From positions 496,001 to 560,000 of the forward strand of contig NZ_QGDD01000001.1 of NCBI RefSeq assembly GCF_003160695.1: DNA of 64,000 nucleotides, written 5' to 3'. Under the pieces are notes generated by a model. It made no database searches. It was not told where the DNA came from and worked only from the letters and a program-made list of their open reading frames with translations. Made by a program: the position numbers and the translations under genes. The first letter of the stretch is position 1. Every line of letters begins with the position of its first letter. Origin of the DNA: Nocardioides silvaticus (GTDB lineage Bacteria; Actinomycetota; Actinomycetes; Propionibacteriales; Nocardioidaceae). Positions 34,453-43,306 of this stretch are shown here, piece after piece.

Positions 34453-34458
34453 CTCCGG

Positions 34459-35049
34459 TCAGAACGGCCGCTGCGGCAGCGGCAGGATGAGCGGGTCGAG
34501 GAGGACGCCGGTCTGCTCGACGGTGAGCACCTCGTGCGGCTCGAGCGGGATGACCTGGCGCTTGCTCTCGTCGATCTCCCACACGTCCTCGCCGACCAGC
34601 CTGCCCTCGTCGTCGTACGGCCAGATCATGTGCTCGACGTTGGCCACCAGGTAGTGGGCGTCCGGGTCGACCGGCGCTCCCGCCTCGACGAGGAGGGCAC
34701 CGGGCGTCTGCTGGTAGATGGTTGCGGTCGAGCAGATCATGTTGTCGCCGACCGCGAGCTTCTCGTCCTCGGTGTAGAAGACGCACTGGCCCGTGCGCGA
34801 CCACTCGTCGTAGACCGCCTGGACCGCCTCCGCGCCTTCCAGCACCGTGTTGATGCCGAAGACGTTGAAGTGGTAGACGGGGTGGTCCACCGTCATCTCG
34901 GGCGCGAAGATCTCCTTCCAGCGGCCGGCCATCTCCAGGTAGCGGTGCCGGTTGTAGGCGTGCAGCAGGTAGCGGTGTCGCGGGTTCTCGGTGGTCTCGA
35001 GCAGGCGCTCGACCGCAGCGTTGGTCCGGGTGATGTCGAATCGGCTCAT
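34459..35049 (-). CDS. SnoaL/NTF2-like protein of the PHA operon
   Basis: A 196-residue protein with an NTF2/SnoaL-like look: a helical start (RHRYLLHAYNRHRYLEMAGR), WKEIFAPEMTVDHPVYHFNV and FGINTVLEGAEAVQAVYDEW. Beta strands follow (ICSTATIYQQTPGALLVEAG, YLVANVEHMIWPYDDEGRLV). No family with a known reaction can be assigned. Its place between the acyl-CoA synthetase and phaC suggests a role in supplying or modifying the 3-hydroxyacyl-CoA monomer, for example a hydratase or isomerase. That is inference. Confidence 0.7.
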   Translation of the reverse strand: MSRFDITRTNAAVERLLETTENPRHRYLLHAYNRHRYLEMAGRWKEIFAPEMTVDHPVYHFNVFGINTVLEGAEAVQAVYDEWSRTGQCVFYTEDEKLAVGDNMICSTATIYQQTPGALLVEAGAPVDPDAHYLVANVEHMIWPYDDEGRLVGEDVWEIDESKRQVIPLEPHEVLTVEQTGVLLDPLILPLPQRPF

Positions 35050-35098
35050 CGTGTTTCCTTCTGGTCGTCGGGAATGTGAAGTCGTGGGTCGTGGTCGT

Positions 35099-36610
35099 TC
35101 AGGTCAGCAGGCAGGTGGGCGGGGCGACCTCGCGGCGGAGGATCTTCCCGGTGGCGCCCTTGGGCAGCGCGTCGACGAGCCAGAGGTGGCGCGGGTACTT
35201 GTAGGCCGCCACCCGCTCCTTGACGAAGATGATCAGCTCGTCCGGCGTGGTGCTCGTACCGGGCCGAAGCGCGACCGCGGCGGCGACCTCCTCGCCGAGG
35301 TCGTCGTGGTCGATCCCGATCACGGCCGCCTCGAGGACGTCGGGGTGCTCGTACAGCACCTCCTCGACCTCGCGGGGGTAGACGTTGTAGCCGCCCCGGA
35401 TGATGAGGTCCTTCTTGCGGTCGACGATGTAGTAGTAGCCGTCCTGGTCCTGCCGGGCGAGGTCGCCGGTGCGCAGCCAGCCGTCGGGGACCGCCTCGGC
35501 TGTGGCGTCCGGCTTGCCCCAGTAGCCCTTCATCAGGTTCTCGCCGCGGATCGCGATCTCCCCGACTCTCCCCACGGGCACGGGGCCGCCGTCGGCGGCG
35601 ACCAGGCGCAGCTCGACACCTGCGACGGGCGTGCCGATCGACCCGGGCTTCCGCTCACGGTCGGGGTGGTTGAAGCAGGCGACCGGCGAGGTCTCCGACA
35701 GCCCGTAACCCTCGAGGATCGCGCACCCGAACGTCGACTCGAACGCCTTCAGCACCTCGACCGGCAGCGCGGCGCCTCCGGAGACGCAGGTGCGCAGGCC
35801 GGAGACGTCCACGTCGGCGACGTCTGCGCCGTCTGCGGCTTGGAGCATCGCCGCATACATCGTCGGCACGCCGAGGAACACCGTGACGCCGTGCTCGGCG
35901 ATGGTCCGCAACGCAGCAGCCGCGTCGAAGCGCGGGAGCAGGGTCAGGCACGCGCCGGCGACGACGCCGGCGTTCAGGCCGCACGTGAGGCCGAAGACGT
36001 GGAACAGGGGCAAGCAGCCCATCTGCACATCGTCCGGACCGATCCCCGTCAACGTGGCTGCCGTGGTCGCGGCGTTGGTGGCGAGGTTCGCGTGGGTGAG
36101 CTCAGCACCCTTGGGTTGCCCGGTCGTCCCACTGGTGTAGAGGATCACCGCGGTGTCCGAGGGGTCGCGCGGCTGCGCCGAGGGCAGCTCGTCACCGGCC
36201 CCGCCACCGGGCTCGCGCCCGAGCACCCCGACCTCGACCAGGTCGACACCGACCGCCGCGGCCGCCTTGGCCGGCTCGTCGCCGACGCCCTCCGCGACGA
36301 ACAGCACCCGGGCTCCCGAGTCCCGCAGGTAGTACTCGACCTCGCGCGTCTTGAGCAGCGGATTCATCGGCACGACGACCGCGCCGGCCAGCAGGGCGCC
36401 GTACAAGTGCACGGGGAACGCCGGGACGTTCGGCATCATCACCGCGACCCGGTCGCCGGGCTGGACGCCGTGGTCGCCCAGCCACCCGGCCACGCCTGCA
36501 GCGCTGTGCAGCAGGCCCCGGTAGGTCAACACCTGGTCGCCGAGCCGGATCGCCGGGTGCTCCGGTCGCTGCTGCGCGGTCCGGACGAGGTTGTCCGCGA
36601 GGTTGCTCAT
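35099..36610 (-). CDS. Long-chain fatty acid--CoA ligase (FadD-type)
   Basis: An ATP-dependent acyl-CoA synthetase of 503 residues. The AMP-binding P-loop is [18 protein letters not shown], with [37 protein letters not shown] and [40 protein letters not shown] and the acyl-transfer Lys in [13 protein letters not shown] complete it. ATG at 36610 has AAGGAG eight bp ahead. Four copies of an 8-bp unit lie immediately before that site and repeat the AAGGAA core. It is upstream of phaC in the same direction and would activate fatty acids for PHA monomer supply or reactivate acids released by PhaZ. Confidence 0.9.
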   Translation of the reverse strand: MSNLADNLVRTAQQRPEHPAIRLGDQVLTYRGLLHSAAGVAGWLGDHGVQPGDRVAVMMPNVPAFPVHLYGALLAGAVVVPMNPLLKTREVEYYLRDSGARVLFVAEGVGDEPAKAAAAVGVDLVEVGVLGREPGGGAGDELPSAQPRDPSDTAVILYTSGTTGQPKGAELTHANLATNAATTAATLTGIGPDDVQMGCLPLFHVFGLTCGLNAGVVAGACLTLLPRFDAAAALRTIAEHGVTVFLGVPTMYAAMLQAADGADVADVDVSGLRTCVSGGAALPVEVLKAFESTFGCAILEGYGLSETSPVACFNHPDRERKPGSIGTPVAGVELRLVAADGGPVPVGRVGEIAIRGENLMKGYWGKPDATAEAVPDGWLRTGDLARQDQDGYYYIVDRKKDLIIRGGYNVYPREVEEVLYEHPDVLEAAVIGIDHDDLGEEVAAAVALRPGTSTTPDELIIFVKERVAAYKYPRHLWLVDALPKGATGKILRREVAPPTCLLT

Positions 36611-36620
36611 GATCGACTCC

Positions 36621-36652
36621 TTCGTTCCTTCGTTCCTTCGTTCCTTCGTTCC
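36621..36652 (-). repeat. Four tandem 8-bp repeats at the fadD-type ribosome site
   Basis: TTCGTTCC repeats four times without change (minus strand GGAACGAA), abutting the Shine-Dalgarno of the acyl-CoA synthetase. Read on the mRNA, each unit carries an AAGGAA-like core. It is the only short tandem repeat of this kind that I see in the window. Confidence 0.85.
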
Positions 36653-36675
36653 TTCGTGCTTCGTGTCAGCGCGGC

Positions 36676-38151
36676 TCAGCCGGCCGGGAGGATGGCCGGC
36701 GTCTTCCAGCCGCTGCCGTCGAGGACGCCGGGGATCTGCGTGGCCTGCGTGGCGTAGAGCCGCCACAGGATCCGGAATCCGCCGGCGGGCGACGGCAACC
36801 AGTTCTGGGCCTGCTCCCGGTCAGCGGGCTGGGTGGCCTGGACGAAGAGGTCGAGCGAGCCGTCCTCGTTGTAGTGGAGCTCGCTGCGGTCGTTGATGAC
36901 GTAGCGCCGCACGGGATTCGGCACGAGGAACCCGTCGTTGTCGTACATGGTGAGCGACCAGAACCCGGTGCGGCTGACCGGCGGCAGGTCGCCGGCGGGG
37001 ATGTGGATGACGTACTTCTTTGCCCCGGTGAGAGGCGCGCCGGTCCGGTCGACCAGCGCCAGCGGATAGATCGCCTGCTCCGGCTGGAGCGCGCCGAGTC
37101 CGACCTGGGTCACCACGGCCCGCAGCCGGTAGTCGGTGCCGTACCGGCCGGTGGGCGTCACCAGGTAGCCGTTGTAGGTGGCGAAGCCCTGGCCGTACAA
37201 CGCCTGGGCGTCGGCGAGGACGGTTGCCGGGCCGTCGGCGACCGCTGCCTCCATCCCGGCGACCAGCTCGGGGTCGAGCGAGGCGTCGGTCGACGGCCGC
37301 TTGCCCGGTCCGACGCCGATCTCGGCGAGCTGCTCGAGCAGAGGCCGGTCCGCCTTCGGCGGCGGGAACTTCGCGAGCAGCCGGCCGAGCTGGTCGTAGA
37401 ACGCCATGCCGGTGGGCAGCGCGGGTTCGTCCACCGTCGTGTCGGGGTTGCGCGGCCGGCGCGGCTTCCAGTCGGTGTCGGGGTACTTGCTCAGCGGGAC
37501 CGTCGTGATGGCGTTCTGGATCCTGTGCACGGCGCGCTGGTCGGCTCGGCTGCCGTTGTCGGCGTAGACGCGCTCGATGATCCAGACCCGGTCGTACGGC
37601 GACCGGACCTTCTTCACCCCTTTCGGCAGCCGGACGTCGGCATGCTTCGGGCCGACGACGGCATAGTCCCCCGGCGGCGTGCGCCGCACCGACCCGATGT
37701 TCGAGAAGTTCTCGGTGTAGGGGCTCATCAGCGGGATCACGAAGTACCGGTTCTTGATCCGCGGGACGTGGATGACCCGGGGCTCCTTGCTGAGGTCGAG
37801 CCACGCGATGGAGTAGAGGGTGTCGAGGTTCGGCGCCACGACCGACCGGTCGTCGGGGTCGGTGAAGCTGCGCACCGGGTTGAACCGGTTGGCCGGGCCG
37901 AAGCCGCGTCCGTTGGGGACGTCGACGCTCGTCTGGTGCCGGAACGTCTTCTGCGTCGTGACCAGCGGGAGCCCGTAGCGGTAGGCCGCGAGGCCGAGCT
38001 CGTAGCCGTGCTCGAAAACGTCGGACTGCTCGGCCTGCCGGGGCTGCCTCGGCTCCGCCGTCGTCGTTGCTGACGCGGTTCCGGCCAAGCCGGCGGACAG
38101 CGCGACGATCGCGGCGGCGATCGCAAACCGGCGCGGGGTGGTGCGGCGCAT
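36676..38151 (-). CDS. Secreted DUF1254/DUF1214 protein
   Basis: A 491-residue exported protein. The signal peptide is [20 protein letters not shown] ([20 protein letters not shown], cut near ASA-TTT). The DUF1254 domain follows ([40 protein letters not shown]), then DUF1214 ([40 protein letters not shown]). These domains occur together in proteins of unknown biochemical role. The ATG at 38151 replaces a longer antisense-derived frame. It heads the leftward PHA gene run and is divergent from the AraC-type regulator, so it is probably the regulator's first target. Confidence 0.85.
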   Translation of the reverse strand: MRRTTPRRFAIAAAIVALSAGLAGTASATTTAEPRQPRQAEQSDVFEHGYELGLAAYRYGLPLVTTQKTFRHQTSVDVPNGRGFGPANRFNPVRSFTDPDDRSVVAPNLDTLYSIAWLDLSKEPRVIHVPRIKNRYFVIPLMSPYTENFSNIGSVRRTPPGDYAVVGPKHADVRLPKGVKKVRSPYDRVWIIERVYADNGSRADQRAVHRIQNAITTVPLSKYPDTDWKPRRPRNPDTTVDEPALPTGMAFYDQLGRLLAKFPPPKADRPLLEQLAEIGVGPGKRPSTDASLDPELVAGMEAAVADGPATVLADAQALYGQGFATYNGYLVTPTGRYGTDYRLRAVVTQVGLGALQPEQAIYPLALVDRTGAPLTGAKKYVIHIPAGDLPPVSRTGFWSLTMYDNDGFLVPNPVRRYVINDRSELHYNEDGSLDLFVQATQPADREQAQNWLPSPAGGFRILWRLYATQATQIPGVLDGSGWKTPAILPAG

Positions 38152-38234
38152 AGGAGGTCCTTTCGTGCGGACCTCCGAGCGGGTCCTGGTCGAGAAGCGA
38201 TGCGGACAACGGTCGCAACCCACCCCGCTCAATA

Positions 38235-38274
38235 CTTGACCCGGGACGACAACTTCTTGACACTGGACGACATG
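38235..38274. promoter_or_regulatory. 21-bp-spaced direct repeats before the AraC-type gene
   Basis: CTTGACCCGGGACGACAAC (38235-38253) and CTTGACACTGGACGACATG (38256-38274) agree at 15 of 19 positions and start 21 bp apart, two helical turns. AraC-family proteins usually bind such direct repeats. The second copy includes the presumed ATG at 38272, so binding there could block the regulator's own translation start or transcription. Confidence 0.5.
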
Positions 38275-39282
38275 TCGCTGATTCGAGGCACTTCCCTCCA
38301 AGGGTTCTCCGAGCTCGTCGTCGAGCTGGGCGGGGACCCCGAGGCCCTGCTGCGTGACGCGCACCTCCCGCCAGCGGCGATCGGCGACCACGACAGCTTC
38401 GTCAGCTACCGCGGCGTGGTGACCGTCCTCGAAGCGGCCGCTGCAGCCACCGGGGCAGAGGACTTCGGCCGCCGACTGGCGCTGCGCCAGGGTCTCGACA
38501 TCCTCGGTCCCCTCGGCGTCGCCGCCCGTACGGCCGCCAGCGTCGGGGCCGCGCTGGCAGCGATCGAGCAGTACATGGCGGTCTACAGCCCGGCCATCGC
38601 GGTGCGGGTGGCGGCTCCGCCTGACGAGCGCCTCGCGCACTTCGAGTGGCGGATCGTCGCCGACCGCCCACCGCCGCACCGTCAGTCCGCGGAGCTCGCC
38701 CTCGGCGTCTCGGTCCGCGTCTTCCGGCTGCTGGCCGGCGACGACTTCCGGCCGGTGACGGTGCAGCTGCGGCACGAGCAGCCGACCGTCGCCACCGCAC
38801 ACGGCGACTACTTCGGGTGTCCGGTCCGCTTCGGCGAGCCGGGCTACGGGTTCAGCTTCCACCGAACGACCCTCGAGCGACCGTTGTCGTCCGACAGCAG
38901 CGTCCACGCCGTCGTGCGCGACTACCTCGGCTCGATCGCGCCGCCGGCGGAGGCCGGCACCGAGCCGGTCGTGCGCCTGATCCGGCGGATGCTCGCGACC
39001 GGCGGGCCGGACCTGAGGTTGGTGGCCGACCAGCTCGCCCTGCACCCGCGTACCCTCCAGCGCCAGCTCTCCGGTCGTGGCACCAGCTTCGCGACCCTGG
39101 TCGACGAAGTACGGCGCGAGGAGGCCGAGCGCTACCTGCGGGAGACGGCGATGCCGCTCTCCCAGCTCGCCGGCGTCCTCGGGTTCAGCGAGCAGAGCGC
39201 GCTCTCGCGGGCGAGCCGGCGCTGGTTCGGGACCTCACCGACAGAAGTCAGGAGAGGCAACGTGACAGCGCCTCTAGGCTGA
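38272..39282 (+). CDS. AraC-family transcriptional regulator (Arabinose_bd type)
   Basis: A 336-residue regulator. The N-terminal domain has the Arabinose_bd layout with FGRRLALRQGLDILGPLGVA and ALAAIEQYMAVYSPAIAVRV. The C-terminal AraC HTH domain reads LRLVADQLALHPRTLQRQLS, then RREEAERYLRETAMPLSQLA and LGFSEQSALSRASRRWFGTS. Members of this subgroup often control lipid, ornithine or toluate-type catabolism. ATG at 38272 fits the family start; a longer reading begins at 38200. It is divergent from the PHA gene run and likely controls it. Pyruvate carboxylase follows 5 bp downstream. Confidence 0.88.
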   Translation: MSLIRGTSLQGFSELVVELGGDPEALLRDAHLPPAAIGDHDSFVSYRGVVTVLEAAAAATGAEDFGRRLALRQGLDILGPLGVAARTAASVGAALAAIEQYMAVYSPAIAVRVAAPPDERLAHFEWRIVADRPPPHRQSAELALGVSVRVFRLLAGDDFRPVTVQLRHEQPTVATAHGDYFGCPVRFGEPGYGFSFHRTTLERPLSSDSSVHAVVRDYLGSIAPPAEAGTEPVVRLIRRMLATGGPDLRLVADQLALHPRTLQRQLSGRGTSFATLVDEVRREEAERYLRETAMPLSQLAGVLGFSEQSALSRASRRWFGTSPTEVRRGNVTAPLG

Positions 39283-39287
39283 CGCCC

Positions 39288-42200
39288 ATGTTCTCGAAGG
39301 TGCTGGTGGCGAACCGCGGCGAGATCGCGATCCGGGCGTTCCGCGCCGCGTACGAGATGGGTGCGCGCACGGTCGCCGTCTTCCCCTACGAGGACCGGTG
39401 GTCGGAGCACCGGCTGCGGGCCAACGAGGCCCACGAGATCGGTGAGCGCGGCCACCCGGTGCGGGCCTACCTGGACCCGGAGGCGGTCGTCGAGGTCGCG
39501 GTGCGGGCGGGCGCGGACGCCGTCTATCCCGGCTACGGCTTCCTGTCGGAGAACCCCAATCTCGCCGAGGCGTGCGTCAACGCGGGCATCACCTTCGTCG
39601 GCCCGCCGGCGAGCGTGCTGGAGCTGACCGGCAACAAGGCCCGGGCGATCGCGGCGGCGAAGGAGGCCGGGGTGCCGACCTTGGCCGGGATCGAGCCGTC
39701 GACCGACGTCGACGCGCTGGTCGCAGGCGCTGCGGACCTCCCCTACCCGGTCTTCGTGAAGGCGGTGGCCGGCGGCGGTGGCCGCGGCATGCGGCGGGTG
39801 GACGACCCGGCGAAGCTGCGCGAAGCCATCGAGGCGTGCATGCGCGAGGGCGAGGCCGCGTTCGGCGACCCGACGGTGTTCGTGGAGCAGGCCGTCGTCG
39901 ACCCCCGCCACATCGAGGTCCAGGTCCTGGCCGACGACACCGGCGAGGTCATCCACCTCTTCGAGCGCGACTGCTCGGTCCAGCGCCGCCACCAGAAGGT
40001 CGTCGAGATCGCGCCGGCCCCCCGCCTCGACCCGGACCTGCGGGACCGGATCTGCGCCGACGCGGTGAGGTTCGCCAAGGCGATCGGCTACCGCAACGCC
40101 GGCACCGTGGAGTTCCTCCTCGACCCGAACGGCAGCTACGTCTTCATCGAGATGAACCCGCGGATCCAGGTCGAGCACACGGTGACCGAGGAGGTCACCG
40201 ACGTCGACCTGGTCCAGTCCCAGCTGCGGATCGCCGCCGGTGAGACGCTGGCCGACCTCGGGCTCTCCCAGGACACCGTGCGGTTGCGCGGTGCGGCCCT
40301 GCAGTGCCGGATCACCACCGAGGACCCCGCCAACGACTTCCGCCCCGACACCGGCAAGATCACCACCTACCGCTCCCCCGGCGGCCCCGGCGTCCGACTG
40401 GACGGCGGCACGATCTACAACGGCGCCGAGGTCAGCCCGCACTTCGACTCGATGCTGGCCAAGCTCACCTGCCGCGGCCGCACGTTCGACGAGGCGGTGC
40501 AGAAGGCACAGCGGGCGGTCGCGGAGTTCCGGATCCGCGGTGTGCGCACCAACCTCGGCTTCCTGCAGGCGGTCCTCACCGACCCCGACTTCACCGCCGG
40601 CGGCGTGACGACGTCGTTCATCGAGACCCACCCCCACCTGCTGCGCGCCCGCAAGAGCGTCGACCTCGGCGGACAGCTGCTGCGCTACCTGGCCGAGACC
40701 ACCGTCAACAAGCCGTACGGCGAGCCGCCGGTCACCCTCGACCCCGCCTCCAAGCTCCCGCCGTTGTCCCTCGACGTGCCCGCCCCGGACGGCACGCGCC
40801 AGCAGCTGCTCAAGCTCGGCCCGGAGGAGTTCGCCCGCCAGCTCCGCGCGCAGGAGCAGGTCGCGGTCACCGACACGACCTTCCGCGACGCCCACCAGAG
40901 CCTGCTCGCGACCCGGGTCCGCACCTTCGACCTGCTCGGCGTGGCCGGCCACGTCGCCCGGATGACGCCGCAGCTGTGGTCGGTGGAGTGCTGGGGCGGC
41001 GCGACGTACGACGTCTCCCTCCGCTTCCTCTCCGAGGACCCCTGGGAGCGACTGGCCGCGCTGCGCCAGGCGATGCCCAACGTGTGCCTGCAGATGCTGC
41101 TGCGCGGCCGCAACACGGTCGGCTACACGCCCTATCCCACCGAGGTCACGAGCGCGTTCGTCGACGAGGCGGTCGCGACCGGGCTCGACGTGTTCCGGAT
41201 CTTCGACGCCCTCAACGACGTCGAGCAGATGCGGCCCGCGATCGAGGCGGTCCGCTCCACCGGGACCGCGCTGGCCGAGGTCGCGCTTTGCTACACCGGC
41301 GACCTCTCCGACCCCGGCGAGCAGCTCTACACGCTCGACTACTACCTGCGGCTGGCCGAGCAGATCGTCGAGGCCGGCGCCCACGTGCTGGCGATCAAGG
41401 ACATGGCCGGACTGCTCCGCGCGCCGGCCGCCCGCCGGCTGGTGACCGCGCTGCGGGAGCGGTTCGACCTGCCCGTGCACCTGCACACCCACGACACCCC
41501 GGGCGGCCAGCTGGCCACCCTGCTGGCTGCCATCGATGCCGGGGTCGACGCCGTCGACGCCGCCGCCGCGTCGATGTCGGGCACCACCTCCCAGCCCTCG
41601 CTCACCGCGCTGGTCGCCGCGACCGACCACTCCGCCGACATCGGCGGCCGCGAGACCGGCCTCGACCTGGCCGCGGTCAGCGCTCTCGAGCCCTACTGGG
41701 AGGCCGTTCGCCGCGTCTACGCCCCCTTCGAGTCCGGCCTGGCCTCCCCCACCGGCCGCGTCTACCGCCACGAGATCCCCGGCGGCCAGCTCTCCAACCT
41801 GCGCCAGCAGGCCATCGCACTCGGCCTCGGCGAGCGGTTCGAGCAGGTCGAGGACATGTACGCCGCCGCCAACGACATCCTCGGCAACATCCCCAAGGTC
41901 ACCCCCTCCTCCAAGGTGATCGGCGACCTCGCGCTCGCGCTGGTGGGGCTCGGCGCCGACCCGGACGAGTTCGCGGCCGACCCGAGCAAGTACGACATCC
42001 CCGCCTCGGTCATCGGGTTCCTCCACGGCGAGCTCGGCGACCCGCCCGGCGGCTGGCCCGAGCCGTTCCGCAGCAAGGCTCTCGAGGGCCGCGACTGGAC
42101 CCCGCCTGCAGGGGAGCTCACCGAGGACGAGCGCGACGGCCTCGAGAAGGACCGCCGCGCGACCCTCAACCGACTGCTCTTCCCCGGACCGACCAAGGAG

Positions 42201-42680
42201 TACGAGTCCGCACGGTCGACGTACGGCGACGTCTCGATCCTCCCCACGCTGGAGTACCTCTACGGGCTCCGGGTCGGTGAGGAGCACGCCATCGACCTCG
42301 ACGAGGGCAAGCGGCTGCTCCTCGGGCTGGAGGCGATCGGCGAGCCCGACGAGAAGGGCTACCGCACCGTCCTCTGCACCCTCAACGGCCAGATGCGCGC
42401 CGTCCCCGTGCGCGACCTCAGCATCAACGCCGACACCGAGGGCGCCGAGAAGGCCGACCCGGCGAACCCCGACCACGTCGCCGCCCCCTACCAGGGCGCC
42501 GTCACCATCGTCGTCGCCGAGGGCGACCAGGTCGAAGCCGGCCAGACCCTCGCCACCATCGAGGCGATGAAGATGGAGGCCTCCATCACCGCCCCCCGCT
42601 CCGGCAAGGTCGCCCGCACCGGCTTCACCGGAACCCGCCCCCTCGAGGGCGGCGACCTGGTGCTCGTCCTCGCGGAATAG
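39288..42680 (+). CDS. pyc: Pyruvate carboxylase
   Basis: Makes oxaloacetate from pyruvate, bicarbonate and ATP. The 1130-residue single chain has all parts in order. Biotin carboxylase comes first (KVLVANRGEIAIRAFRAAYE, KAVAGGGGRGMRRV, EMNPRIQVEHTVTEEV). The carboxyltransferase follows near residues 530-800 (TDTTFRDAHQSLLATRVRTF, LHTHDTPGGQLATLLAAIDA, AAASMSGTTSQPSL). A PC-type linking domain and a biotinyl domain end it, with IEAMKMEASI (Lys near residue 1095). ATG at 39288 is 5 bp after the regulator stop. The repeat array begins right after its stop. Confidence 0.96.
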   Translation: MFSKVLVANRGEIAIRAFRAAYEMGARTVAVFPYEDRWSEHRLRANEAHEIGERGHPVRAYLDPEAVVEVAVRAGADAVYPGYGFLSENPNLAEACVNAGITFVGPPASVLELTGNKARAIAAAKEAGVPTLAGIEPSTDVDALVAGAADLPYPVFVKAVAGGGGRGMRRVDDPAKLREAIEACMREGEAAFGDPTVFVEQAVVDPRHIEVQVLADDTGEVIHLFERDCSVQRRHQKVVEIAPAPRLDPDLRDRICADAVRFAKAIGYRNAGTVEFLLDPNGSYVFIEMNPRIQVEHTVTEEVTDVDLVQSQLRIAAGETLADLGLSQDTVRLRGAALQCRITTEDPANDFRPDTGKITTYRSPGGPGVRLDGGTIYNGAEVSPHFDSMLAKLTCRGRTFDEAVQKAQRAVAEFRIRGVRTNLGFLQAVLTDPDFTAGGVTTSFIETHPHLLRARKSVDLGGQLLRYLAETTVNKPYGEPPVTLDPASKLPPLSLDVPAPDGTRQQLLKLGPEEFARQLRAQEQVAVTDTTFRDAHQSLLATRVRTFDLLGVAGHVARMTPQLWSVECWGGATYDVSLRFLSEDPWERLAALRQAMPNVCLQMLLRGRNTVGYTPYPTEVTSAFVDEAVATGLDVFRIFDALNDVEQMRPAIEAVRSTGTALAEVALCYTGDLSDPGEQLYTLDYYLRLAEQIVEAGAHVLAIKDMAGLLRAPAARRLVTALRERFDLPVHLHTHDTPGGQLATLLAAIDAGVDAVDAAAASMSGTTSQPSLTALVAATDHSADIGGRETGLDLAAVSALEPYWEAVRRVYAPFESGLASPTGRVYRHEIPGGQLSNLRQQAIALGLGERFEQVEDMYAAANDILGNIPKVTPSSKVIGDLALALVGLGADPDEFAADPSKYDIPASVIGFLHGELGDPPGGWPEPFRSKALEGRDWTPPAGELTEDERDGLEKDRRATLNRLLFPGPTKEYESARSTYGDVSILPTLEYLYGLRVGEEHAIDLDEGKRLLLGLEAIGEPDEKGYRTVLCTLNGQMRAVPVRDLSINADTEGAEKADPANPDHVAAPYQGAVTIVVAEGDQVEAGQTLATIEAMKMEASITAPRSGKVARTGFTGTRPLEGGDLVLVLAE

Positions 42681-42709
42681 TCGTTCGCTCCTTCGAGCAG
42701 CCCGAGCCC

Positions 42710-43306
42710 CTCGGTCGTCGAGTAGCCCGAGCACCTCGGTCGTCGAGTAGCCCGAGCACCTCGGTCGTCGAGTAGCCCGAGCGCGCTAGCGCGAGGGCGT
42801 ATCGAGACGCAGTGACGTACCTACGGCCTCACGCCTCACACCACGTCTCGATACGTCGCTCGCTGCACTCGCTCCTACTCGACGACCAACGCCCTCGGTC
42901 GTCGAGTAGCCGCCCCTCGGTCGTCGAGTAGCCCGAGCGCGCTAGCGCGAGGGCGTATCGAGACGCAACGACTGTGCCCACCCACCGTCGAGCGGTCACC
43001 TCACCGCGTCTCGATACGTCGCTCGCTGCACTCGCTCCTACTCGACGACCAACGCCCTCGGTCGTCGAGTAACCCGAGCCCCTCGGTCGTCGAGTAGCCC
43101 GAGCGCGCTAGCGCGAGGGCGTATCGAGACGCACCGACTGTGCCCACCCACCGTCGCGCGCGCATCTCACCACGTCTCGATACGTCGCTGGCTGCACTCG
43201 CTCCTACTCGACGACCGAAGCCCCTCGGTCGTCGAGTAGCCCGAGCGCGCCAGCGCGAGGGCGTATCGAGACACCGTGACGTACCTACGGCCTCACGCCT
43301 CACACC
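42710..43306 (+). repeat. Array of palindromic repeat elements (gene-free)
   Basis: Three full elements run from GGTCGTCGAGTAG to CTACTCGACGACC: 42763-42887, 42919-43050 and 43085-43216. Each also has inner inverted arms around CGTATCGAGACG / CGTCTCGATACG. A fourth, left half only, begins at 43227 and runs into the RTX gene. Shorter left-end stubs start at 42713, 42738, 42897 and 43060; the first two are exact 25-bp tandem copies (42710-42734, 42735-42759). The spacer of the first element, 42812-42842, is an exact 31-bp copy of 43276-43306, which includes the RTX stop codon. The spacers of the second and third resemble each other. No protein-coding frame is convincing here. Confidence 0.9.

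Noticed and set aside
38152..39045. Extension of the DUF1254 gene through the AraC gene
   Set aside because: The signal peptide begins at 38151, and the extension is antisense to the regulator.
39132..42734. A 1200-codon open frame on the minus strand opposite pyruvate carboxylase
   Set aside because: It is the mirror of a complete, well-conserved gene. Such antisense frames stay open in high-GC DNA because stops are rare, and the product shows low-complexity Val/Gly/Asp-rich text.
42710..43306. Possible CRISPR array
   Set aside because: The repeats are long, imperfectly palindromic elements with shared spacers, and there are no cas genes. Spacers are not unique and repeat lengths vary.
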